Assembly: GCA_949316235.1 (NCBI GenBank)
Contig: OX438748.1
Span: 2,235,001 to 2,299,000, forward strand
Direction of reading: 5' to 3'
DNA from: Oegoconia quadripuncta
Taxonomy: Eukaryota > Arthropoda > Insecta > Lepidoptera > Autostichidae
DNA length: 64,000 nt
Part shown: positions 44,601 to 57,872 of the stretch, one piece after another
Numbering within the stretch: the first letter of the stretch is position 1
Layout of the letters: every line of letters starts with the position of its first letter
Notes under the pieces: generated by a model
The model's database searches: none
Seen by the model: the letters and a program-made list of their open reading frames with translations, nothing else
Told to the model about the DNA's origin: nothing
Made by a program: the position numbers and the translations under genes

Positions 44601-46285
44601 ATACTGAATAGAAAATTGTTCCTTGGTGTTTCTATTTTTATAACATTAACTTTGTCAATTAGTGTAATTGCTGATTATATAAAAATCATTGAAACATATC
44701 ATTTACTTACTTACTTCTGTTTAATGTTCTGTCACAAATCATTAAATGAACGATTATAGATTATACCAGTAGTATTTAACTTAAAAAAATTGTACTTAAT
44801 TTAAGCTTTTGTAAATTATTTCCAATTTATGTGCAACTGAGTGAGACTATATTAAATCTAGACGATGAAAGCAATCGTCGTATTGCTAACACATTTTAAA
44901 AATCTATTAGCTCTAACAATTAGGTACTTAAAATATTTTGGACTATTCACTTTGAAGATACAAAGCGACGCGCACTTGATTGATATTCAGAATATAGCCA
45001 AAGCTAACCTACAAGTTAAACCATTATATCGAAATGCTAACACAGTATTCAATGATCAAACTATACAATTCTCTAAATTCACAATTGAGATTGCAACATA
45101 AACTATAGACACAAAGACGGTTGTCAACGATTGTATCATTCTGATTTCCTATTACTAACTCAAAATTGAGCGATTTTTAGGAAGTGTTCATAAAATTAAC
45201 GATAGATGGCGCCTATGGAATGTTTTAGACATTGTCGAATAAAAATTTGGTAAACATTAATTTACCTATATACTATAGATGTGGTCCGCGAACAAATCTT
45301 TTTACAAAAAACAGTGCCATCTCTTGGAATGCTCGAGAACTAATAGGACTACTGAGGATAAAGCGCCAAATAGCAAAACCGTGCACAACCAAAATTGATT
45401 TTTTAGTCTGTGATCACAACCCATAAAAGTGTAAGAAAATAATACAATATTGATTAAAAATATGAGGTTATTACGACTAATACATATTATTATGTTTGTT
45501 GTACTTAACAGATACTCGCATATTGTTTGATCACTTTTATGTTGTAAGTGATGAATTTTTTTCCAACATAAATCAGCATTTGATACGTCAGTTCGCGAAC
45601 GAAGTCGGTGCATGACCGAATTCCCATTGGTTCTAAACTCCCTTTTAACACCAATGAAGTGGTGCCCTTTTGATTGCTTCAACGACTCACTCCATACGTA
45701 ATAATATGTTAGTCAATGCTGGTAAAGAAAGTTTTATCATTGACCGAATACGTGTTTAACCACAATCTCAGCTCCTAACACTTATCTCTAGATAGGAAGA
45801 TGGACACTCCCATTGAACCTTGCCTTGAACAGCCTTGGCTGTTCACATTATGAATTAAGAGTTGAATTGCTTAGTGTGAATGTTTAACTACATACGGATG
45901 GTATCCTTCCTCACTTTGTAGTCCGAAGAGAAAACGGTGATAGTGGAATAAGATTATGTAATTCAACGCGCACTTACCGAAATTCATCTTGTAAAAGATT
46001 AATAGGCAAATGACCTTGCGACGATGCTGCAATTTAGCTGCCGTCATCGAATGGTCACTTGAATCTTTTGGCACTTCATAGTTAGATATATTTTCAACAA
46101 ACCGTGGTATATATTTTTTTTCAAATCTACAAAGCACAGAAAAACTAGCAAAACAGCCAATGCGCAATAATTTTTAACAGTCACTGACAACCAAGAAGTC
46201 AATTTAAAAAATTGCCACTATCAAGAACAATATTTCTTTTTTAATAAAGTAGCCGTGCAACATTTTGACAGCTATGGCACAATAT
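44600..46285. other. Intergenic AT-rich DNA, nothing recognised
   Basis: Short frames on both strands lack domain similarity, splice context or codon structure. Part may be RasGRF 3' UTR. Confidence 0.5.
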
Positions 46286-46287
46286 AA

Positions 46288-46424
46288 AGCTACATGCAGT
46301 AAATAAAAGAGAAGTTGAACGTCGTGTCGTAGCAGGAGGTCAAGAGGAAGGCGGAGACCCGAGAGATATGGAAACATCTCCACCGACAAGAGCATCGCTC
46401 TTAAATCAGATGATGATGATGGCA
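46288..46424 (+). pseudogene. RTE-type LINE 3' remnant
   Basis: Closely matches the last 130 bases of the copy ending at 422, including the GATGATGATGG tail, but carries a stop where that copy reads a Gln codon. Dead 5'-truncated insertion in the intergenic region. Confidence 0.7.
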
Positions 46425-46429
46425 CAATA

Positions 46430-49400
46430 TAAACCAAAGAGAATATAAGTATAAACATATAAATGGTTTTGTCAGTGCCATCTATCGATTTATTTGGAAC
46501 TATTTTTTAAAGCTTTCAAATCGCTCAATAATCCTAAATGTCATTTGATATCAGTTACTGGTAGTTGTCAATCACTTTACCATTTTAAAGACCTAAACGC
46601 ATAAAAATCAATGCAATCTGCATTCATTACTAAATTGTAGGTAATTATTTTGTGTTTGCACTGTTGAATGCTCAGTTATATGTTATTAATGCAGTAATGA
46701 GATATCAAAAGTTTAATTAGAAATAAGAATATTCTAACGTCCGTGCCTAATGATAACACATCGTACAAAACAGTCAATAGGGCACCGATTTCTTAGTTTC
46801 TACCTGATTACTATCGCAACCGCAGACATTTATGAAAACCAATTTATAAATGGCTTGTTTCCCGATACATACATAAATTGTATGTTGTAATACGCAATAT
46901 GGCTTTCATCCTCAAGATTCTTATTATGATTAGAGTTGTTGCGAACGAAATATTTAAATATAGAAACTGAAAAATCGTTACCATAACTTGATATATTTAC
47001 TCTGGAATAGTTTGTTATTACTTATTATATACTTACTACATATTATGCGTCATGATTAGCTACCTAGGTATGTTTATATGGATATCTTGTACGAACGGTT
47101 GTTAATGTTACAAGTGATTGTTGTTGTTATTGTTTTATATTTCCTAAGAGGACAGTTATAGTAAGATAATGAGAGACATTTTATAATACATAAATTAATA
47201 TCCTTCACATCCATACAGCGCCATCTAGTAGGTAATAGTAAGTAACAAGCTTGCATTATGGATACCAGATGGTACTTATGTGATATATATTGGTATACAT
47301 ATAAATATAATATCTATTGCTCGGGTAAACTTTCAGTATTCTAAACTGTTAGTACCTATAACTGTTATTCCAAAGATTGGACGAACCAAAGTTGTGCCCT
47401 AATTCATCATCACTTATCATACAGTCGTAAAATAAACTGAATCCCTTTCTTCCAATACTTTTGATAAAATTTTGCTTCAGTTTTCCTCTAAAATATACAT
47501 AAGCTCTATTTGTATAGTTGAAGTTTCTCCACATAAAGCACTTTCAAATAGTACACAATGAAGGGTACTTCAATTCATGTATAATACAAAATTAAAGTGT
47601 GTTAGTGCAGGATTATATTGACGACAAAATAAATACGTCACGTAATCGAAAACATTTTCAAAGAAGTCATTTTTTTAAATCTAAACCGAAACAGTTTTTA
47701 GCAATATTAGCAGCTTTTATTAGCACAAATCACTTTCAAAACTGGCAGAAATTTCGCCAGAATAGTCTGACGATTTCCACTAGTAGGTAGAAAAAAAGAA
47801 CTTCTTTTTTTATGGCTTTGACTGTTTTGAGTATTTAGCCAAAGACAAGTGAAAAAAAAAACTTAGTACCTCGAAGCGACATATTGGTAGTTATGTATAT
47901 GATAGGCAGCTTTTTACTCGAGTGTTCAAGGAAGGCAGTACATTGCGCACAGTATGAAGCCTATATATAATGCTAAGGCTATGAAGGAGCCATTGGGCCG
48001 ATTAGAGTCAAAATCCTTTCGACGTTAAGACGTTTGTAGAGCTGGTGAATCCATTGCCCGGGGTGGACTAGACTCTGATAAATTCCCAAATTTATTACTA
48101 AATGTGTCAAGTTACGTAAAATAACTTGAACCTGAAGAATAATGAACTAGTTAAAAACCTATTGAAAACTTGTTAATACATAAATATTTCTATACCTACG
48201 TATATCTCAATGACTGTTAAGTTAAGGTTCAGAACCGAGTAATATGTGACATAATTTTATCTCAAATTAAGTCTACGTGATCGATTTAAGAAGTTTTAGA
48301 GAAATATTCATCTTAAAATTTATGTCTGATGTAACTCAACGTGATCTCAAGTGAGAGTAGGTGTGTCTAAGTCTTTTCTACATCTTTTTCTATGTCGTTT
48401 TAATGTTAACGTTATAGATTGGGAGCTCGCGACACAACCACAAAATCAAAACCTTATAAATATATTATCTACCTCTCTTACAAAATGATTGTGTCAAAGG
48501 ATTCTTGTTACAAAATAATTATTATATAGTATGAAAAGTTCTGTTATATTTGTAAGAATGGCTGTTGAAATAATGTATAAAATTAAAAAAAAATGTTTAG
48601 AGATTTTTTCCACTTACCCTAATGCACAATTTTTATAAATACCTTTTTAACACTTTGAAAGGCTGTCACATATCCTATAAATTAATTATTAACAACGTGT
48701 GTTAAAGATAAAGTCTAGTTGTGTAGGTAATTTTTACAAACTAAGTTATCTATTTAATTGGTCATACAATTGTCTTCCCTTGTAATTTACTTAATCTATT
48801 CTTTTAAATTATTGTGCTCGTAGCATTAGGAAATCATTTTAAAAGAACAAAAATATTTTTCTCTTAGATTTTAAGTAACTCATTACGATCATTATGAACC
48901 ACTTATGAAATTTGAAATAAAATAAAAAAAAACTACGCTTTGATTGATCTCTTATGAATATCCATTAAGGATTTTTATAAAATACGTAATTATGAAAGTT
49001 AACAATGTGTCTGAACTACCTCTTTACTCAAATTATAGAAGTATACTTATTGTATAAAAATATTCTACAACTTTATTGCGAACTATTGTGAATCTCTCCT
49101 CGCTCAACATCTTGCATTGTGAACTCGTTTTTAATAATGCATATTGGAAAAGTTTTAATGAGATTATTAGTATTACGTAGCTACATATTTTGTGTAAGTT
49201 TCAATAAGCAGCACGCATAGGTAAATTGTTAGTTCGAAATTATCATATGGTAGAATAGGTGCTTGCAAAATTCTATCAAAGAAAGCAGTATTTTTTCTAT
49301 TAAGATTTAGGGCTATTTATTTTGTTATTTAGACTGTGATTATTTGTGTATTTAAGATATTTAATGAATTTAATTGTGGCATTAGGCAACATAATATTTA

Positions 49401-50545
49401 CAATTAGTTTAAAACTATCCTTAGTTAATAAAGTCTTTGAAATGTGTTCCTTATCCGGAACTTAGAGAAATTGGTTGATATGGAGAATTTGACGCTTGAC
49501 GCAAATTAAATGTTTGGATGTGCCAATAATAATGACGAATTCAGTCATGACGGCCATTTATGTAAAATTAATTGATATCAGTCGATTCCGAATTGTATCG
49601 TACTCGTATTTTAATTATGGCTAGTAGTTCCTATGGTGGCAATTTCAATCCTGTGTTTATTCTTCATAGCAATTTTTGATCTCTAATCTCATATTTATTT
49701 TATTACAAAAATTGGTTATTTTATTATATTTACTTATACGCTAGATATTTCTTATTAATTGAAAGTTACTACCTACATAGAAATTTGTTGTTAGGAGAAT
49801 GCAATTTATTACAAAACGATTTCCTGTAGAGAATTAGAATTAATTATTTATATATTGAATGGTAGAAAAGTCACTATTAGAAATAAATTTTAATTGTTTA
49901 ACTACTTTATAAACTTAGTAGTTGTAATATAAGAATAAAAAAGACACTTCATTTGACCCATTCAATGAAGAACATACATGAAAACGTAAAAGCACGTTAT
50001 AGTTACATTTCCAAGCTTGAATACAACAATAAAGTACTCGAAAAACACTCGCCATAATAAACATAATGAATAAGAGATTGTTACAATACTTAAAACTATT
50101 AAATAACTTAAATAACCAACTTGTTAAATGTTTTATGGCAAGTCGGCATTTTATAAAAACAAGGAGATATCACCTAAATGTAAATTAATTTACGTACGAT
50201 CTACTTCCACTTCCTACTCCAAGTCAGTATAAATTACGTTGAGGAAAAACTAATGACCAGTGTTGGTTTTCAGTGGAACTTTGAGGTGAAATCACGAACG
50301 CTCCTGTCTATCTGTTAGGTATTTTGCTAGCTATACCTACATTAAGCAAAATGCACAAGAGGTCAAGTTTCGTACAACATAATATTATTAACCTTTTTCT
50401 CGTGTATCACTAAACAAAACATGCCTGAAATATTCATGCGTCATGAAACCAATGCAATTATTTTCCGTGATTTTACTTAAAGTGGGTAGGTGAGCAAGAA
50501 TGCGTTTGTCTAAATCAAATCATGACAAATCATATGAAATCCTGA
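46430..50545. other. Intergenic AT-rich DNA, little recognised
   Basis: About 4 kb without genes. A family C SINE tail remnant is likely at 47205-47300 (GCATTATGGATACCAGATGG). Otherwise I see nothing. Confidence 0.5.
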
Positions 50546-50547
50546 TA

Positions 50548-50696
50548 ATGGTGTCGATTCGGTTGTACGCAAACTAAACTAAAACCAATTTTAAAGTAGA
50601 TCTGTCTTTTTCTCTCTGGAACAATATAACGTGACAGCACCAGTCCAGTCTAAATCTGATTTTAGTTTAGTTTGCGTACAGCCGAATCGACACCAT
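50548..50696. mobile_element. MITE, TIR ATGGTGTCGATTCGG
   Basis: 149 bp with inverted arms: left ATGGTGTCGATTCGGTTGTA then CGCAAACTAAACTAAAA, right the inverse with one or two mismatches. No coding capacity. Second copy at 52092-52244. Confidence 0.85.
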
Positions 50697-52091
50697 TGTA
50701 TGTTTTACAATAAATAATAGTGGAAATGTGCCAAGGAATCGATTTGTAATACATTGTATTTCATCTAAGTAAATGGCTGTAAACTGTGAACATATGTCTA
50801 AAACTTATCACTAGTTATGAATGTCGACAATATTTGAAGTTGTTTCTCGAATAAAATACAAATTCTCGAATTTTTAGTGTAACTGGAAAATGTCTAAATA
50901 AATGTTGTGAAATAGGGGAGATACTGTAAGTATTGTCCTGATGTTATACCTGTATACTAATGAAAATAGAATGTAAGTTTATTTTTTTAAAGAAATTATT
51001 GCTCGGTGAATGTGTAATATAGTATAATTTAGTGAACTCCTCAGCAGTGTATTTTTCCAATCTAAAAAATCTGATAAAGGGTTTCGCTGACTGCATTACC
51101 ACCGATTGGACACCTTTAAATTTAATATGTTTTATGGCTTACAACCACTCACACTCCGTGTTTTGATGTTGGTCCAACCTCCAATGATCCGCGCTGTTAT
51201 TAAAATTCCGTCATGAAATTGGTCATCGACTCTTGAACTATTAATAGTGCAAGAGTTGATGACCAATTTTGTGACGGAATTTTTTAAGTACTTAAGTTTA
51301 AACTTAAGTTCTTTTCTGTATTGCGGTATTACCACTCCGCCATTCCATCACGAATTAGTATTTGTCGTTTATTGTTTTTTGTTGTCAAACTATCTAGAAT
51401 ATTGATAGGTAAGTTGTATATTTTGTGTAAAAATACAATAAATATCTTAACCGTTGTAATAATCCCTCCGAAAGTACAAGGTGAAAATATACCGTCGGAA
51501 GGAAATTTATTAGAAGGAAATATTCCTTAATTTTTTACCGTAATTTAATGTTAAATTTAGTGTTTTAAATAGCTTTACCTGTAACGGTGTCCGTCTGTCA
51601 TCAAATCTTACAACTTAAATTTTACCCACTTCCCGGTGGTCATTGATCTCAATAATATTCACTATTTTGACTATTATGTATGTCAATAAGACAGATGACA
51701 ATGCAATATTACGATAACATTAAGCTGGTCTGATGATGGAGCCTGAAAGTGGCCATAAGCATTCTGTAATGAAACAATACAACCATATCGAGTTTGAGTT
51801 TGAGTATTGTAGATGGTATCCAGGTTCTGGTTATAGAGTCGGAAGGTGGGCACAGGAACTCAGTTTCGAGTTTGAGCTTACGTTACTTGCCTCATGATGC
51901 AGCATTAAAAGCTTGTATTTACAATTTGGAACTTATTAAAAAAAAAATACAATGCATTAATGTAATGTTGAATTAAATGTTTATGGCACCATTCGATAGG
52001 GCCAATAAGACGGATTAAATCTGTTTTATAAGCTTGGTTGTCATTTTAAAGGAAAGTCACGAAACCCAACATAATTTCGCTTCAAATGTTA

Positions 52092-52244
52092 GTGTCGATT
52101 CGGATGTACATCAACTAAACTAAAACCAGTTTTGGAGTGGTGCCGTCGCATCGTACTGATCCAGAGTGAAAGAGACAGTACTACTTTAAACGTGGTTTTA
52201 GTTTAATTTAATTTAGTTTAGTTGGAGTAAATCCGAATCGACAC
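52092..52244. mobile_element. MITE, TIR GTGTCGATTCGG, second copy
   Basis: 153 bp: GTGTCGATTCGGATGTACAT, CAACTAAACTAAAACCA on the left and its inverse on the right. The centre diverges from the copy 1.5 kb upstream. Confidence 0.83.
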
Positions 52245-52934
52245 CGTTGCCTTAACGGACGGAAATTAAAAACTACTCAGGGTTACCGATTAACATTTAT
52301 CGAGCAATTGTTATTCTTAATAAGGTGAAGAAAGGCAAATTACGACCAGTCAGAGGGTCATGTATATTTTTAGGTTGGTATTTCTCTATAAGTATTTGAA
52401 CTTGTCTTTAATCCAGATTACAAAAATAAATTTGAAACATTGTTAGGAATTTATGACGGTCTGGAAAAAAATTTACATGCTAGTTAAGCGATAAAGAAGC
52501 TATACTTACTGTTATTTTTTTACGAATAACGAATTATTATTGTACAAAAATGTTTATTCAAAGCCACTGATATAATTATGACTGCAAAATTTTGGATAAT
52601 TTTAATCATAAAAAAAAATGTTGCTCCCGGCTAAAAAATATTTAGCACATCACAATGGCGTCTTTCTCACTTACCTAGGATGCTAGATATTTTTAAGGAC
52701 TGTCTTGAATTACAGCCGGGATAACGTAAATATGCAAGATATGTAATGTAATACACTTATGATTAATCCCAGGCAAATTGCTGATTTACAAATTTTATAC
52801 GGCCCGTTAATATGTTTTAATAATATTTTTATAATAATGTTCCATCGTTCTACAAATTGTATAATCCGGCTGGTCACATTTGCCACACCTCACAGCAACA
52901 CTATTAGGTAAGTCTACAATCGTTTACAACATGG

Positions 52935-52962
52935 AGTTATATTATTATTATTATTATTATAT
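52935..52962. repeat. (ATT)n microsatellite
   Basis: About nine ATT units. Simple repeat. Confidence 0.7.
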
Positions 52963-53094
52963 TTTTACAGATTAAACGTATTGTATGACTTGATATATGA
53001 TGTCCCAGCGCAATGGATGTTGAAGGGAAAAGTAACTCAAATATTGAAAATAGCATAGTTTACTCACAGGAAACCTTATCTAACTATCTCATTA

Positions 53095-53330
53095 ATATTA
53101 TAAATCCGAAATTTTTGTTGTTTATTTATTTGTTTGTTTATTTGTCAATCACGGTGAAACGGATGAACGTATTTGGATTAAATTTGGAATATAGGGAGAA
53201 CATACCCTGGATAAAAACATAGGATAATTTTATCCCGATAAGTGAGTAGTTCCCGCGGGATAAAGAAATTAAACATATCCGTGATAAAGTTATTCCACAC
53301 AGGCGAAGCCGCGGACGGAAAGCTTGTCTC
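53095..53330 (-). mobile_element. Lep1/Helitron-like repeat, reverse copy
   Basis: TTGTCAATCACGGTGAAACG, AGTAGTTCCCGCGGGATAAA and GAAGCCGCGGACGGAAAGCT are the core blocks of a very common lepidopteran non-autonomous repeat, which I recall as Helitron-like. A plus-strand relative is split at 61713-62135. Confidence 0.55.
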
Positions 53331-53875
53331 TCATATAATTACCATTATCCGCATTTCAAAAATATTTGAGTTTCATACCAAATTTGGTTTCCATTTAGTA
53401 AAATTGTTATCCATTGATCTGGGATACCATTTTTGTCACGTTTCCGAGTTTGTTAAAATATGTGGGAAATACATTTCACTGAAAGTTTGAAGTAATGCAA
53501 CTAGAAGACCCAAAAGCAGCGCCGCCAGGCAATGTTTTTCACCTCTTTGATAAACACTCCGAAAGCGAAAGGAGTACAAAGACATTGAATTACTTTGTAT
53601 GTATTAGAGACAGACTCCAAGTTCAAACATTTAAGTCTTTTTTGAACACGTGTGAATTTCTAAAGAAAACTATATTTATTTTTCTGTAGTACCGCAGCCA
53701 GCACGACGACCGTTACACCACCAATGTAACTTGACCGCGCGACGCGATGTGAACGCCGCGAGACAGGGTTCAATCGCGCTAAGCTTGAACGATAAAGATA
53801 ATATCAAAACTAAACCATACCCAAAAAGTTATAAACACATTTCGTATCGCTCTAACATTTGAACGGAAGCGCCAT

Positions 53876-54035
53876 CTAGGTCCACAGTAAGCATCTAGGC
53901 TTGTGTTATGGATACCAGATTGTTGATAAACTACACAAATAATAGTAACTAAAACATATGCCCCTAGGGGGATTCGAACCCGGGACCTTTTGGTAAAGCA
54001 GCCAGAGTTTCTAACCATTACACCAAACAGGTCGA
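53876..54035 (-). mobile_element. SINE family C, near full length variant
   Basis: Starts CTTGTGTTATGGATACCAGA, then CTAGGGGGATTCGAACCCGG (inverted B box) and CAGAGTTTCTAACCATTACA (inverted A box). A tRNA-like head with a short body. Confidence 0.75.
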
Positions 54036-54250
54036 AAAATAGTCTAATATTTTTTAATACACGTGGTAAACTAACCTTTTGCGTTTGGTTTTATTTTGGC
54101 AACGTCAACTATTTAATCCTTCAGAGAAAAACAGTGCGATACCATTTATCACATCAGCTAAACCAAAATCTAAACCAATACCAAAAGCCGTTGTAAAATA
54201 GAGCGATTGACCCCCTGTACTTGTACCACGTAAAATTTTTTGCGTTTAAT

Positions 54251-54504
54251 GGCGAAAACTTTGCCTAGCTTTCGATCGCTAAATTTGGCACAACGGAAGC
54301 GCCCTAGAAGTAAATTATGGTAACTCGATACGTCTATACATTACACCTTTTTATGTGAGCTATTGATTGTACTCTGTTATTGTAATATTTTGGTGCAATA
54401 AAGAATATAAGAAGAATAATGACACGTTTATCCCCTAATCCTTACTTCTAGGGCGATTACGTAGTATCAAATGTAGCGATCGAACGCAAGGCAAAGTTTT
54501 CGCC
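54251..54504. mobile_element. Foldback element, 63-bp arms
   Basis: Arm GGCGAAAACTTTGCCTAGCT (54251-54313) pairs with 54442-54504 (ends GGCAAAGTTTTCGCC) at about 80% identity. The centre is AT-rich with an AATAAAG. Confidence 0.65.
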
Positions 54505-54728
54505 ATGGAACTTGAAATTTTTTTATATTGGAAGTGTTACGGCTTGGGTGGTCAAGCCTTGCGCAACTAGCGCGTGCGACGAGCGTTTTTAACATTCACT
54601 GGGCGCTCGTCACGATGAGAGAGCGACGCGTATCTTGACGAGCGCTCATTGAATGTCGCTAGTCGCCCAAGGTCGTGGCCAAGCCGTTATACGTTACGGT
54701 CGTCGTGCAGCCTCGTGTAAAGTGTCAT

Positions 54729-54926
54729 TCTATGGAACTTGCTATGTAAACAAAAGACGATCTCAGATCTCTCTCGTACCTGCTTGTTTTTTACTTTCGG
54801 TATTGTATTATTCGATATGGTTTAACATAAGTAAAGGAGTAAGTAAGAGTCTTGTCCATCACTAGTAAATTCATCATTCATAGACAATTTCAATATGGCG
54901 GTTTGTTTACATAGCTAGTTCCATAA
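54729..54926. repeat. Inverted repeat, 25-bp arms
   Basis: CTATGGAACTTGCTATGTAA at 54730 pairs with 54902-54926. The segment just upstream (54560-54660) also holds an inverted pair, CATTCACTGGGCGCTCGTCA and ACGAGCGCTCATTGAATG. Probably parts of one or more foldback elements. Confidence 0.55.
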
Positions 54927-55484
54927 AATGTTAGTTTAAATACAACTCCATATGAATTTGACACCTACTTCACGTGTGCTCTTTTGAACATGTATTACTT
55001 CACGATAATAATGACTTAGACTAACTTTCGGTGAAACGAAGTTCTAACGAGTTGTGTACTATAAAACCAAGGTTCTGTTAAGTCTGAGGTTACTGTTGTT
55101 GTTGTTCTAGACAAGACCCGTCAAATTGTTGTCTGTTCCCTTCATAATAAAGTTGTCTTTGTATAAGGTTTCTTTCGAGTTTTATTTAGCATAATTTCCC
55201 TAACTAGGCCGACTAAAACCCAGTCAATAACTCTAAAGAACGTTACATTTCTTACGTAAGTGATAGTAGAATGCATAAAGTGGTATTCAGCTATTTTGAC
55301 AATGTCAATTGTCTGGGGCCCAATTTGTAAATCACCCGAACCGCTCGTTTCTGCAGAACAAAATACATACATTGCGGTGAATCAAATCAATCTTCGAAAT
55401 ATTATGTTTCCGTGGCTCCACAGAGGTAGCATGTGACAGTTATGCAATCTACCGTAGGTACTTACACTATTAGGTAGGTACATA

Positions 55485-56133
55485 CAGGGTGAATTTGAAT
55501 ACGTGTAATTCCCATTAAATGGTGACGCCACTCTTGATTACGAACAACTTTCCCGAATCATCTTTACAAAGTAAATAATTCTGAAATCACCTTTCCGGCA
55601 GTCCGGGTCAGCACGCTTACACATTCGACCTCATCTTCACTTAACATCAGGTGTGATTGAGGTCAAGTACGAACCCGTCGTGAATAATAAAAAAAAAGTC
55701 CAACAATTTTCGGCTGTTGACTTCACTCATGTGTGCGAAGTGTAAGTTTTTTCTCGTTTTTAACTTTACCATCAAGTTCGCGTTTACGAAAAAAGTCCCT
55801 ATGAAAAAAATCGTTTTGCAAACTATCCGCTAGAGGCGCTGCACATTTCTCCATACAAATCTTCACGTAAACGTGAACGCGGTAGTAAAGTTAAGTCGAA
55901 ACAAAACTTACACTCCGCCCTCAGAGGGCGAACAACATTCCACTAAGAACCAGAGCCGAATTCAGCCGTAAATTGTTGGACTTCCATACTAAAGGTGATT
56001 TCAGAATTATTAAAGGTGGTGTCTGAATGGTTTACTTTGTATGGATAATAATAATAATAAAATAATTAGGAGTGGAGTCACAAATAAACAAAAATTACAC
56101 GAATTAAATTTTCATTTTTACTGTTTCACACTG
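55485..56133. mobile_element. Tc1/mariner-like MITE with TA flanks, SINE nested
   Basis: Left end CAGGGTGAATTTGAATACGT, right end inverted (AATTACACGAATT ... TTCACACTG). Both flanks are TA. It contains a family A SINE piece at 55590-55698. Related to the truncated copy at 592-717. Confidence 0.7.
55590..55698 (+). mobile_element. SINE family A, truncated, nested in MITE
   Basis: TCCGGGTCAGCACGCTTACA, CTTAACATCAGGTGTGATTG, then CCCGTCGTGAATAATAAAAA. Only the 3' third of the family. Confidence 0.7.
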
Positions 56134-56265
56134 TATGAATAAAAATGGTATTTATTATTTTTTATTATTACACATAATAATAATATGTAGATAATTAATA
56201 CAAATGGAAAATTTAGAAAACCTTCGAAAGACTACGAAGTCATCCAAACATAACAAACAGCTGTC

Positions 56266-56566
56266 ATCATCATCAGCCCGTAAACATCCTATTGCAGGGA
56301 ATAGGCCTTCCCTCGCATATGAGGGAATGGGACATAGTCCGCCAAGCTGGCCCAACGCGGGTTGCGAATTCACATGCCTTTGAATTTTAATCTCAGGCAT
56401 GCAGGTTTCCTCACGATGTTTTCCTTCACCGTTTAAGTGCAGTCGAAAATGCACCTAATTAAATTAAATTTAAAAAATTAATTGATAAATGGCCTGCCTG
56501 GGAATCCAACCCGGACCTCCCAAATTGGGACACGGCCTCTTAACCGCTGAGCCACCGACGCCTGAC
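56266..56566 (-). mobile_element. SINE family B, near full length, inverted
   Basis: CATCATCATCAGCCCGTAAA at the 3' end, GGAATAGGCCTTCCCTC, AAATGGCCTGCCTGGGAATC, and CCGCTGAGCCACCGACG, the inverted A box. The B box carries a substitution (AATCCAACCC). Confidence 0.82.
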
Positions 56567-57374
56567 CGACTGAGACTGACTGAAGACTGGACACATACAC
56601 CCACATACGTCAAACACATAACACCTTCGTTTTTCATCGATGGTTAAACAATACTTTCCGTCGACGCCGGGGTTTGCAGGAAAAACACAGGAATAGAACT
56701 GTTTGTTTAGTAAAATATTTTTATTTAATTACCTATTAAGAAATTGGCAAATTTCTTCCCCATTTTCATTGTTTAGGGTTATTTGTGAACCACTGAAAAT
56801 CGTAACATTAAAACTGGCAACATCTTGTTCTAAAACTTTTTTCAATTATAAATTTCTTTTCGCTATAACGTAATTTGTCTATGGTAAGTTTTTGAGGGTG
56901 TTACCTACCTTTTGTATGAACAGAAAATTTGCAGTTTTTTAAAATCAGAACAAACTTTGCCTGTTTTGACACTACGACTTTTCTGAAGGAAACACTCTTC
57001 CTACGGACTGACAATGTCGCAATTTCTGTAATTTTCGAGACAAAATTAACATCTTTTACGAAGTACCTACCGATAAATGCCGTGTTATTTCGGCACGTAA
57101 AAACAATCGAACCAACATACAATTATATCTTCCCGTGGGTGTCGTAAAAGATGATTAAGGGATTTTCCATCAATAAACATCATTTATACCGGTGAGTTTT
57201 TTACCATAAGGTAAAAATAGGGCATATTAGGTAAATATAACGTATTACCTATGTAGTTTTTTTTCTTTTTTCAAAACTATAATCGAATAAAGCGTTGTGT
57301 CATTTGACGGTCACGTTTGTAGCCTATTCCACATAATTACATCATTATATTATAAAATTGTATTTGTTGTATAT

Positions 57375-57812
57375 TTTATTTACGAGAAAAATAGTGATAA
57401 GCATAACTTAAATTTGAGATATAAGGACAAATTAGCCACCCCTATGTTCAGACTGAGCAAAGTTAATTCATCATTTTATGGGACACTGTATACGCTTTTA
57501 CAACATTATACCTGAGAATATCATTAATCTAAATGAAAAACAATTTAAAAACCATGTTAAAACAACATTAACAAAAAAGGTTATAGCAAAATTAGTGACT
57601 ACCTGAATGACAAAAACGCTTGGTATACTTCGCCCAGCTCCCAAAAATTATAAAACTGTATTATAAAAAAAAGAAAAGAAAATGATCCTGTGGGTTTCTT
57701 GCGCCGCTTCTTTTCCCACAGATGATTTCCCTTTCCGAAGCGGTGGTAGCTTGGATATACTGACTGACCGAAAAATGCTTAAGCCCTATTATTTCCAATA
57801 GATTTAAATTAT
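57375..57812 (+). pseudogene. Jockey-like LINE, second subfamily, 5'-truncated
   Basis: Codes [20 protein letters not shown] then [13 protein letters not shown] before breaking, and shares the 3' UTR of 12640-13310 in the opposite orientation (GGGTTTCTTGCGCCGCTTCT, ATTTCCCTTTCCGAAGCGGT). Confidence 0.78.
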
Positions 57813-57872
57813 ATATTTATTGGACACCAAGAAAACATTATAATTTTTTACATAGGCATAAAAAATAAAAAA

